64,000 nt of DNA from Pseudomonas sp. GM21 (GTDB lineage: Bacteria; Pseudomonadota; Gammaproteobacteria; Pseudomonadales; Pseudomonadaceae), in contig NZ_AKJS01000066.1 of the NCBI RefSeq assembly GCF_000282215.1, positions 1 to 64,000 of the forward strand, written 5' to 3'. Of the stretch, positions 26,353-34,021 are shown piece after piece. The notes below the pieces were generated by a model. It was not told the DNA's origin. It was given only the letters and a program-made list of their open reading frames with translations, and searched no databases. The stretch's first letter is position 1, and each line of letters starts with the position of its first letter. Both the position numbers and the translations under genes were made by a program.

Positions 26353-26363
26353 GGGTTCGGCGC

Positions 26364-27359
26364 TTATTTAGCGACCTTGCCCAATACGCGCAGGCGGCTC
26401 ACACCACCATCCGGGAACACGTTCAGGCGGATGTGGGTGATCGGGCCCAGCGCCTTGATCTGCTCGGCGAAGGTGTGTTCGGCGTGCATTTCCAGTTTCT
26501 GCGCCGGCAGCAGTTCGCGCCAGAACAGCGATTGGGTTTCGATCTGGCTGTCGGTACCGCCCTTCACGAACGCGCCCTGGATCGAGCACGTGTCCGGGTA
26601 GTTGCCCTTGAAGTGCAGGGTGTCGACGATGACTTTCTCGACTTCACCGGCATGGCCCAGCGCGACGATCACCCAGTCATTGCCCGGGGTACGGCGACGT
26701 GCGGTTTCCCAGCCGTCGCCCATGTTGATGCCACGGCCCGGGTTGAGGATGTTGCTCATGCGGCCGAAGTGTTCGTCGGAGCAGGCGAGGGCGCGGCCAC
26801 CGTTGAGGGCTGCGGCCAGGTCGATTTGCTCGTTGTCGCCGACGGCCGACCAGTCACGGTGCGGAACGCCATACACACGCAGACGGGCTACGCCACCATC
26901 CGGGTAGATGTTGAAGCGCAGGTGGCTGAACGGCTGGTCGTTGTTGATTTCGTGGAAGTGGTGGCTGTTGCCCTGCAGCTCGACAGCCGACAGCACTTCA
27001 ACCCACTGGGTGTTTTCAGTCGGTTCGCCTTCAGCCAGGAAACAGGCTTCCAGGGAGGCCGATGGCGGGAAGTTGCCGGTGAAGAATGAAGTGTCGATAT
27101 CGACGCCTTTGATCGAGCCCGGTACACCAAGGCGGATCACCGCACTGTCGTAGCCTTCGAAGCGCTTGCGGCGCGATTCCCAGCCGTCCATCCACTTGCC
27201 GTTGTCATCGAACACGCCTTCTTTCCACACAGCCGGAGTCGGCTGGAACAGGCGGTTGGCATCAGCGAACCAGTCATCGGTGACCGAGATGATTTTGGTG
27301 CCCAGGCGGGCGTCGGCCAGGTTGACGAACTTCTCGAAAGGTACGGCGTAAGCTTTCAT
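26364..27359 (-). CDS. alc: Allantoicase
   Basis: A 331-aa protein made of two similar jelly-roll (discoidin-like) halves. The first has [26 protein letters not shown] sequence near residue 75 and [21 protein letters not shown] near 140; the second repeats this with [18 protein letters not shown] and [19 protein letters not shown]. The internal duplication is the hallmark of the family. It hydrolyses allantoate to ureidoglycolate and urea. It starts [17 protein letters not shown] and follows uraD on the same strand. Confidence 0.95.
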   Translation of the reverse strand: MKAYAVPFEKFVNLADARLGTKIISVTDDWFADANRLFQPTPAVWKEGVFDDNGKWMDGWESRRKRFEGYDSAVIRLGVPGSIKGVDIDTSFFTGNFPPSASLEACFLAEGEPTENTQWVEVLSAVELQGNSHHFHEINNDQPFSHLRFNIYPDGGVARLRVYGVPHRDWSAVGDNEQIDLAAALNGGRALACSDEHFGRMSNILNPGRGINMGDGWETARRRTPGNDWVIVALGHAGEVEKVIVDTLHFKGNYPDTCSIQGAFVKGGTDSQIETQSLFWRELLPAQKLEMHAEHTFAEQIKALGPITHIRLNVFPDGGVSRLRVLGKVAK

Positions 27360-27458
27360 TCTTCTTGTCTGCCTTTAATAAGTTGGCTTGGGATGCTTGC
27401 TGGCCCTGTGCGTTTTCCGCGTTTTTTACGCTCGGAGGCTTTTCACAAGGGCAGTTCG

Positions 27459-27974
27459 CTATAGGGTCAGTAAACGGAACAGGGCGATCTTGTTGATCTC
27501 CGCCAGCGCGCATTTGAATTCGGTGTCGACCGAGTTGTGAATGCGCGTTTCGAACGCCGCGAGGATCTGATGCCGGTTGCTGCCTTTTACCGCCATGATG
27601 AAGGGAAACTTGAACTTGGCTTTGTAGGCGTCGTTCAGCTCGGTGAAGCGCTGGAACTCTTCGGCCGTGCATTGGTGAATACCCGCGCCAGTCTGTTCTT
27701 CAGTGCTGGCTGCGGTAAGCTGGCCCTGGACGGCGGCTTTGCCGGCCAGGTCCGGGTGAGCGTTGATCAGCGCCAGTTGACTGGCGTGATCGGCGCTCAA
27801 CAGGATGTCGCTCATGCGCTGGTGCAGGGTTTCGATCTCGTCGATCGACGCGTCCTGGCCCAGATCGAAGGCCTTTTCGGCCACCCATGGCGAATGTTCG
27901 TAGATGTCGGCGAAGGCTGCGACAAATGCATCGCGGCTCAAGCTTGAAGGTTTGACGGTTTGAAAGGTGCTCAT
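27459..27974 (-). CDS. uraD: OHCU decarboxylase
   Basis: A 171-aa enzyme starting MSTFQTVKPSSLSRDAFV, with its ATG overlapping the puuE stop (ATGA). The family's catalytic His lies in LINAHPDLAGKAA near residue 70. GSNRHQILAAFETRIHN near 140 is the conserved C-terminal block. It decarboxylates 2-oxo-4-hydroxy-4-carboxy-5-ureidoimidazoline to S-allantoin, after HiuH. Translational coupling to puuE fits consecutive steps. Confidence 0.95.
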   Translation of the reverse strand: MSTFQTVKPSSLSRDAFVAAFADIYEHSPWVAEKAFDLGQDASIDEIETLHQRMSDILLSADHASQLALINAHPDLAGKAAVQGQLTAASTEEQTGAGIHQCTAEEFQRFTELNDAYKAKFKFPFIMAVKGSNRHQILAAFETRIHNSVDTEFKCALAEINKIALFRLLTL

Positions 27975-28897
27975 TTCGCGGCCCCTTGGAATGGATGGGT
28001 TTGCTGCCAGTGGCGCGCAATGTCGACACGGCGGCTGAACCACACCTGTTCATGACTTTTAGCGTATTCGATAAAGCGTTTGAGCGAAGCCAGACGCGCC
28101 GGGCGGCCAATCAGACGGCAGTGCAGACCGATCGAAAGCATCTTCGGTGCTTCGGCGCCTTCAGCGTAAAGCACGTCGAAGGCGTCCTTGAGGTATTCAA
28201 AGAAATCGTCGCCCTTGTTGAAACCCTGGACCTGGGTGAAACGCATGTCGTTGGTGTCCAGGGTGTACGGGATCACAAGGTGCGGCTTGCCGGTCGGGTT
28301 GTTCGGTTCCCAGTAGGGCAGGTCGTCGTCGTAGGTGTCGCAGTCGTACAGGAAACCGCCTTCTTCCATCACCAAGCGACGAGTGTTCGGGCCGGTGCGA
28401 CCGGTGTACCAGCCCAGTGGGCGTTCACCGGTGATTTCGGTGAGGATGCGGATCGCTTCGAGCATGTGCTCGCGTTCCTGCGCTTCGTCCATGTACTGGT
28501 AGTCGATCCAGCGATAGCCGTGGCTGCAGATCTCGTGGCCGGCATCGACCATCGCGCGAATTACGTCCGAGTGGCGCTGGGCGGCCATGGCGACGGCGAA
28601 GATGGTCAACGGAATATCGAATTCCTTGAACAGTTTCAGAATCCGCCACACGCCGGCACGACTGCCATACTCGTAAAGGGATTCCATGCTCATGTTGCGC
28701 TCGCCTTGCAGCGGCTGGGCGGAAACCATTTCGGAGAGGAAGGCTTCGGACTCTTTATCGCCGTGCAGGATATTGCGCTCGCCGCCTTCTTCGTAATTGA
28801 GTACGAACGACAAGGCGATGCGGGCATTGCCCGGCCAGTGTGGGTGAGGAGGGTTACTGCCGTAACCTTTCAGGTCGCGTGGGTAGTCAGCGCTCAC
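27971..28897 (-). CDS. puuE: Allantoinase PuuE (polysaccharide-deacetylase-like)
   Basis: A 308-aa enzyme. The start is taken as GTG at 28897 (VSADYPRDLKGYGSNPP) because AAGGAAG lies about 8 nt upstream and the resulting length equals the characterised P. fluorescens enzyme. A TTG at 28933 is in frame but weaker. It belongs to the carbohydrate esterase/NodB-like fold, not to the amidohydrolase allantoinases: ALSFVLNYEEGGE, the metal-site EICSHGYRW near residue 125 and GWYTGRTGPNTRRL. It hydrolyses allantoin to allantoate. It is the first gene of the minus-strand catabolic run and is divergent from hiuH. Confidence 0.94.
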   Translation of the reverse strand: MSADYPRDLKGYGSNPPHPHWPGNARIALSFVLNYEEGGERNILHGDKESEAFLSEMVSAQPLQGERNMSMESLYEYGSRAGVWRILKLFKEFDIPLTIFAVAMAAQRHSDVIRAMVDAGHEICSHGYRWIDYQYMDEAQEREHMLEAIRILTEITGERPLGWYTGRTGPNTRRLVMEEGGFLYDCDTYDDDLPYWEPNNPTGKPHLVIPYTLDTNDMRFTQVQGFNKGDDFFEYLKDAFDVLYAEGAEAPKMLSIGLHCRLIGRPARLASLKRFIEYAKSHEQVWFSRRVDIARHWQQTHPFQGAAK

Positions 28898-28989
28898 TGC
28901 AGTCTTCCTTCTTATTCGTGTCGACGTGTTCAAGGTTATGTGGCGGCCTTGCGATGAGGTATCAGGCTGGCGTCACTGCGATGGAGTGA

Positions 28990-28999
28990 TTGTATACAA
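28990..28999. promoter_or_regulatory. TTGTATACAA palindrome upstream of puuE
   Basis: A perfect 10-bp palindrome about 93 nt upstream of the puuE start. It fits the TNGT-n-ACNA pattern of FCD-type GntR operators. The same decamer recurs at the purine permease promoter (40017-40026). Confidence 0.5.
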
Positions 29000-29183
29000 C
29001 TTTATATTCAATTTGTAAGCCCGTTTTTTTGCATTTTTCTCGAACCGTCATGAATTCATGATACTGCAAGAAACCTGCCTGAGTGGTCAGCTAAAGGATA
29101 GAAGGTCCGCTGATCTTATGGCGCGGGCTTAAATTCGATGAAAAATCCCGGCTGGCGGACATCGAGGCAAATAGGTCGTTTTT

Positions 29184-29195
29184 ATTGTGTACAAT
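29184..29195. promoter_or_regulatory. ATTGTGTACAAT palindrome upstream of hiuH
   Basis: ATTGT-GT-ACAAT, symmetric outside its central pair, about 130 nt upstream of the hiuH start. It has the same architecture as the site at 28990. Confidence 0.5.
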
Positions 29196-29324
29196 TTTTC
29201 TGGAAAGTGTCTTAATCAATCGCTCGCCGCAGTGATTCGTGCTCCGAATCGGTGCGGTCTCCTTTTAACTGACTTCGGGAGGCGCGAAGCCTGACTGCTG
29301 TACGCAGGCAGGCGCGCAGAATCA

Positions 29325-29678
29325 ATGGGACGTTTGACTACACACGTTTTAGACGCTGCACACGGTTGCCCGGGCAGCTCGATCAAGGTCGAGCTATACC
29401 GCGTTGAAGGATCGCACCTGGAATTGGTCGCCAGCGCGACAACCAATAGCGATGGCCGTGTCGATGCACCGCTGCTGCAAGGAGATGACTACCGTACCGG
29501 GGTCTATCAGGTTCAGTTTCATGCGGGCGACTACTACCGCGCCCGTGGCGTTCAACTGCCGGAACCTGCATTTCTGGATGTGGTGGTGCTGCGTTTCGGC
29601 ATCTCTGCGGAACAGGATCACTACCATGTGCCGCTGCTGATTTCGCCGTACAGCTATTCCACGTATCGCGGCAGCTGA
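29325..29678 (+). CDS. hiuH: 5-hydroxyisourate hydrolase (transthyretin-like)
   Basis: A 117-aa protein starting MGRLTTHVLDAAHGCPG. The catalytic set is visible: His in LTTHVLD, the Arg-bearing middle block, HYHVPLLISPYSYSTYRGS near the end, and the C-terminal YRGS signature that separates hydrolases from transthyretins. There is no signal peptide, so it is cytoplasmic. It converts 5-hydroxyisourate made by PuuD into OHCU for UraD. It is transcribed away from the puuE run, with the shared control region between them, and is followed by a clean terminator. Confidence 0.95.
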   Translation: MGRLTTHVLDAAHGCPGSSIKVELYRVEGSHLELVASATTNSDGRVDAPLLQGDDYRTGVYQVQFHAGDYYRARGVQLPEPAFLDVVVLRFGISAEQDHYHVPLLISPYSYSTYRGS

Positions 29679-29737
29679 TCCCCCAAGCAGCTGCCGCAAC
29701 CTGGAAGCGACTGCGCATATAGCTTCTTTGGTCTTTC

Positions 29738-29763
29738 GCCCGCTCACACTGCGGGCTTTTTTT
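29738..29763 (+). terminator. Intrinsic terminator after hiuH
   Basis: GCCCGC and GCGGGC form a stem with a TCACACT loop, followed by seven T residues, about 60 nt after the hiuH stop. Confidence 0.88.
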
Positions 29764-29828
29764 CGCCAGATGGAAAAGCGTGTGTGGTGCACCCCGTCAG
29801 CAGCCTGGCGAGGTGCCGTCGTTTTAAA

Positions 29829-31682
29829 TTAGCGCTCTCTGATAATAAAAATGGAAGGGCTCCTTCCCGACGGGTGTTGAACGCCACCAATCAGCCATAC
29901 CACATCATTTCGTGCGTCGGCGGCCACCAGTGTTTGATGTATTTCTGTACTCATCTGCTTGATTAAAAGAGGATCATCAAGCTCTGGTATCAACGGCGTT
30001 CTGATTTCGATGGCGTCAGTTGCCACTCGTCCCAGTTTCAAGAAATAGACCTTGGGGTGGTTGGGGCGTTTGAAGACCAGCGTGTTGAGATGGGTCACAG
30101 CATTGGGAGTCAGGGTGTCGTAACCGCTGTCGTTGAGGATATTAACGAACAGAGTCTTCAGGTTCATCGCCGTCTGGTCGTTTGCATATATTTTCCAGTG
30201 GGACGAGGAGGTGAAGTTCAGTTGCTGCAATGTCTTCACCGATTCGGGAGGCAGCAAAGGAACGATGCGTCGGGAGACGTCACTGCTTGCAGTGATGGGC
30301 AACATATCCAACGGGTCGCCAATTCCAAACGTACTTAGGGTCGATTTGCCTTCCCAATGGCGGAAAGTCTGCATCATACGAGCTAACCCGCTGCCGTTGA
30401 TCTCCCCATCATCACTGGACAGTTCGAACAATCGCTTGGCGACGACCCGCGATGTTTGATCCGTAAAGTTCTTGAATGTATTCGCTACATAATGAGCCAA
30501 TGGTTTTTCAAAGTTGCGGATGGCCCCGTTCACCCTCCTGGGGGCGGGACCACTCCGATAAGTCAGCACTGGTTGCAAATCAGGCGCTTCCTGCAGCATG
30601 CGTTCGAATGCTTCAAAGCGCGAGGGTGCAAATTGAGGATGCTGAATGAAGGCGAGCGGGAGTTTATCGGCCAGCGGACCCTGAGGAACGATGGGGTAAT
30701 AGAGCTGGCCTATCTGAATGGATTCAACTGTATAGGGTTTTGTTGTTTTTCCCCAGGATGCCCAAAGATAAGGGTTCGTCGTTGTTGGGACGTTAACCGG
30801 ATCGATGATCGCTTCTGTTTCGGCATGTTTGATATCCTCCCCGAGGCGAGGGCGCTTGCTCGGGCCAGGGCCTGAGTCGTCTGTTGCTGAAAGCTGTGCA
30901 GGCTGCTGTGGCTTGCGTTGCCAAAGCGTCATTCCTTCGATGCATTCAAGCACAGGGCCCGACGGGACTAGCTCGCTGGTGGTTGTCGCTTGATACTGAC
31001 CCTTCACATTTCTACGGACCAGTACGGTGCCTTCTTCCACGACATCAACATAAGTTCTCTTCAGCTTGTCGTAACGCAGACCCTTCGCGTCGGCCTTGGT
31101 CAGCTTTTCGGCAAGTACCGGTAGAATGACCTGTAGCGTTTGCTTCGCAGATGCATCCGAAGGCTGCATGAATACAGTCTTGCCATTTGCCGATGTATCC
31201 AATCCCTGTCGTTCGATACGCCACCGCGGCTCGCCAGGAATTTTTGCCAGGATCGGGCCGGGCAGATCAGGGGTAGAGCGGGAGGGAACCTGGTACTTGC
31301 CCTTCGCATTGGGTTCGATTCTTAATAGTCCTTCTTCTCCAGTATCAGCGTAGAGTTTTTGCTCGGCACTCATGAAGAGCCCCGTATCGTCGATTGGAAA
31401 TAATTGATCGATCTGGTGACGAGGCCAGGAAATAACGTTGGAGGTCACTTCAATTGCGCTGGCCCCGCTTACAGGTATGTCAGTCACGACAATCGTCTGG
31501 CGAGAGGCAGTATCCGATAAAACAGTCGAGGCGCCAGTGTCCGGCATTTGATCCAGGTCCAGGGCAGATCTGCCAGACAGGCCGGAATGATCACCCGTGA
31601 CCGAGCTGGTTTGACGTGTTGATTCTAGATGTGTGGAGGAATCTTCTGTTTTTGAGTTTCTGGTTTTTGGTCGTTTGGCCAT
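29829..31682 (-). CDS. Unrecognised toxin/effector-like protein, paralogue A
   Basis: A 617-aa protein of unknown family. The start is taken at MAKRPKTRNSK (31682), with GGAG about 8 nt upstream; in-frame starts at 31688 and 31721 are less well placed. Residues 1-75 are Ser/Thr-rich and likely disordered. WPRHQIDQL and GLFMSAEQKLYAD then lead into two copies of a module of about 45 aa (EEGLLRIEPNAKGKYQV and EEGTVLVRRNVKGQYQA, each followed by a PGP-x-L..I and a Trp). A basic SGPGPSKRPRLGE stretch precedes NPYLWASWGKT and a roughly 300-aa C-terminal domain ending SIFIIRER. Only one Cys, no signal peptide and no clear membrane helix are seen. It is clearly paralogous to the next gene. Base composition is more AT-rich than in flanking genes. 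Function not assigned. Confidence 0.8.
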   Translation of the reverse strand: MAKRPKTRNSKTEDSSTHLESTRQTSSVTGDHSGLSGRSALDLDQMPDTGASTVLSDTASRQTIVVTDIPVSGASAIEVTSNVISWPRHQIDQLFPIDDTGLFMSAEQKLYADTGEEGLLRIEPNAKGKYQVPSRSTPDLPGPILAKIPGEPRWRIERQGLDTSANGKTVFMQPSDASAKQTLQVILPVLAEKLTKADAKGLRYDKLKRTYVDVVEEGTVLVRRNVKGQYQATTTSELVPSGPVLECIEGMTLWQRKPQQPAQLSATDDSGPGPSKRPRLGEDIKHAETEAIIDPVNVPTTTNPYLWASWGKTTKPYTVESIQIGQLYYPIVPQGPLADKLPLAFIQHPQFAPSRFEAFERMLQEAPDLQPVLTYRSGPAPRRVNGAIRNFEKPLAHYVANTFKNFTDQTSRVVAKRLFELSSDDGEINGSGLARMMQTFRHWEGKSTLSTFGIGDPLDMLPITASSDVSRRIVPLLPPESVKTLQQLNFTSSSHWKIYANDQTAMNLKTLFVNILNDSGYDTLTPNAVTHLNTLVFKRPNHPKVYFLKLGRVATDAIEIRTPLIPELDDPLLIKQMSTEIHQTLVAADARNDVVWLIGGVQHPSGRSPSIFIIRER

Positions 31683-31920
31683 GGTCATACTCCAATTGAT
31701 ATATAAGTGCCGCTTGATCAAATCGATATCGCTTTAAACAAGCAAAAATTAATGGCGCGCGAAAATAAAGCCTGTGTTGAGCTTATAAAATCGTATGCCG
31801 GTTTAATGGGTGTGTGCTTTGAATCCGGTAAAGCGAATGTATACCCTAAAAACTGATATCAAAACTGAGTACCTGGATGTCACTACCTAGGCATGATGAT
31901 GTTAGATCGATAGGTGACTG
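31683..31920. other. Spacer between paralogues A and B
   Basis: 238 nt, markedly AT-rich and without ORF support. Its length suggests that gene A has its own promoter. No hairpin with a T-tract was found. Confidence 0.4.
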
Positions 31921-33780
31921 TTAGCGCTCTCTCATAATAAAAGCTGATTGCCATCCAGAAGCAGTTGTTTGAGCGCCACCCGCGAGCCATACGATATTAT
32001 TTTGCTCGTTAGCGGTCATCAGAGCCTGATAAGCGTTGTTGCCGATATTATTGGCCAGTGTTGGATCGGATAACTCCGGGGGGGTTGCCTTTAGCTCTAT
32101 ATAATCCCCCTCGGCAAGACCCAACTTGAGAAAGTAAATCTTGTCATGGTTTGCACGCCTGAATATCAATGCAGGGTTCCATGGTGTATCTATAAAAGGA
32201 AACACTTCATACCCGTTGTTGCTGAGCAGGGTATTCATTAGATGTTTCAGGTTGTAGTAAGATTGCTGCTCCATGTAGCGAGTCCACTCAACTTGATAGC
32301 GCTGAAGAGTGAAGTCCAGCCGTTGCAGCGGGTCACGCGGTGTGGGTGGTCGTGTGGAAATGAAGGTCTTCGAAGGTCCGGTGCGTGAAGCAACAGGCAA
32401 CAAATCCACCGGGTTTTCGAATTCAGGAACAAACAACGGAGATTTGTCCTTCCAGTGACGAAGGGTCACCGCTGTAACTGACAATCCATCCTGGAGGATG
32501 ATCTCGGAGCGACTCGAATGTTCAAACAGGCGCTTGGCGATGGCTCGCGCGGTATAAACCGAAAAGTCCTGGAATGAATCCATGACGGTCTGTGTTATAG
32601 GTCTATCGAATTGTCGAGCGTTGCCTTGTACGTTCCATGGGCTGCTCGTGCTATTGCGGATGGCTGCAACGGGTTGTAATCCTGGGGACTTAGCGAGCAT
32701 TTTTTCGAAAACTTCGAAGCGCGAGGGAGGGAAATCGGGGTGCTGTAGGTAGGTCACGAGTGGATAGGGAAATTGTCCATGGGGCACAATTTGATAATGA
32801 AGCTGGCCTATCTGAACGGATTCAACGGTCTCGGGTTTCGCTATTGTTCCCCATGACGCCCATAGGTACGGATTGAAATCTGATGTGATGGAGATATTGG
32901 CAGATTTATCACGGCTTTCGTCAGTTCGATAACGCTTGGCAGGGCCAGGCCCGGAATCTTCAGAAGAGGAGGAATGTTCAGCGATGTTTAGTTTTTCCAC
33001 AGAGCTGGAACTTGTCGACTTGCGCCTCCAGAATCGTGTCACTCCGATTCTTTCCACTGCCGGACCGGACGGCGTCCATTCCTGGGGAATGGTCGCCTGA
33101 TAGTCTCCATTGGCGCCCTTGCCAACCAGCACAGTGCCCTCGTTGATCAGATCGACATAGCTTCTGAGGTTGTGCCAGCGTATTCCAAGTTCATTGGCTG
33201 CTGGTAGTTTCTTCACCGCAGCCGGATTAATGAAGATGACAGGAGCATCGGTAGCGGGAATGTTAGTGTTCGAGCCGCCGGCTTGGGGAGCAGCCCAGGG
33301 CTCTATAAATTGCCACTGTGCCTTGCCTGCGATTTTTTTCAGAACCGGGCCTGGATAGTCCGGCGCAAACGGAAAATGAACCTGATAGTCTCCTTTCGAA
33401 TTCAGTTCTACTCGGCCGAGCCCCGCGTTTTCAACATCGGCATACATCTTTTGCGCTTTACTCATAAAGAGCCCTGAGTCGCCGATCCGAATAAGTTGAT
33501 CGATCTGGTCCCGGGGCCAGGAAACCAGGTTGGCAAGACGTGTGATTGTTTCCCCGCCGGGCATCTCGGTGACGACCACTGGCTGATGATGATGAGGAGT
33601 ATCTCTTGTCGGGTTAGTTGAGATGCGCGAGTCGGGCTCTGGTTCTCCCGTCGGCAGGCGCACGCCAGGCTGGACAGGTTGATCGCCTCTGAGTACGTCC
33701 TCCCTTGACGATGTTCTTGGCGGTGTCGACGACGAGTCGGCCGCATGAGTGCTGGTCACTTTCTTGGGGGGTTTAGCCAT
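31921..33780 (-). CDS. Unrecognised toxin/effector-like protein, paralogue B
   Basis: A 619-aa protein, co-linear with paralogue A over its whole length. It starts MAKPPKKVTS and has a Ser/Thr/Pro-rich first 70 residues. Then come WPRDQIDQL and GLFMSKAQKMYAD, two copies of the YxD..G....NxKGxYQ module (LGRVELNSKGDYQV and VLVGKGANGDYQA), a basic SGPGPAKRYRTDE stretch, NPYLWASWGTI, SVQIGQLHYQIVP and FPPSRFEVFEKML. The end is SAFIMRER. The last codons and the stop are nearly identical in DNA to gene A (TTAGCGCTCTCT-ATAATAAAA on the plus strand). No Cys-based catalytic centre is obvious. Length and shared architecture indicate a duplication followed by strong divergence. Function not assigned. 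Confidence 0.8.
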   Translation of the reverse strand: MAKPPKKVTSTHAADSSSTPPRTSSREDVLRGDQPVQPGVRLPTGEPEPDSRISTNPTRDTPHHHQPVVVTEMPGGETITRLANLVSWPRDQIDQLIRIGDSGLFMSKAQKMYADVENAGLGRVELNSKGDYQVHFPFAPDYPGPVLKKIAGKAQWQFIEPWAAPQAGGSNTNIPATDAPVIFINPAAVKKLPAANELGIRWHNLRSYVDLINEGTVLVGKGANGDYQATIPQEWTPSGPAVERIGVTRFWRRKSTSSSSVEKLNIAEHSSSSEDSGPGPAKRYRTDESRDKSANISITSDFNPYLWASWGTIAKPETVESVQIGQLHYQIVPHGQFPYPLVTYLQHPDFPPSRFEVFEKMLAKSPGLQPVAAIRNSTSSPWNVQGNARQFDRPITQTVMDSFQDFSVYTARAIAKRLFEHSSRSEIILQDGLSVTAVTLRHWKDKSPLFVPEFENPVDLLPVASRTGPSKTFISTRPPTPRDPLQRLDFTLQRYQVEWTRYMEQQSYYNLKHLMNTLLSNNGYEVFPFIDTPWNPALIFRRANHDKIYFLKLGLAEGDYIELKATPPELSDPTLANNIGNNAYQALMTANEQNNIVWLAGGAQTTASGWQSAFIMRER

Positions 33781-34021
33781 GTCTATATGTTCCAATAAAT
33801 TATCAAGTGGATGCCTGATTCAGGAAGTTCACCTGAATGAAGACCAGAGTGTCACTGGCGTAACAGCACGCGTAAAAATGTGTGGCGTCTGATTGTTACA
33901 GCGCTTAGTTTCGGGTGATTCAGCGTTTGATGTGCACTATATATTTATAGGGGGCGAGGTTTTTGCTTCAAAAGACTTCACTGCGAGGTCGAGTTGCGAG
34001 GCCAAGGAGAATTCATATAAG

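Larger units (their letters stand above)
28898..29324. promoter_or_regulatory. puuE-hiuH divergent regulatory region
   Basis: A 427-nt AT-rich gap without a supported ORF. It holds two related operator-like sites, TTGTATACAA at 28990-28999 and ATTGTGTACAAT at 29184-29195, one nearer each gene. Confidence 0.6.
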
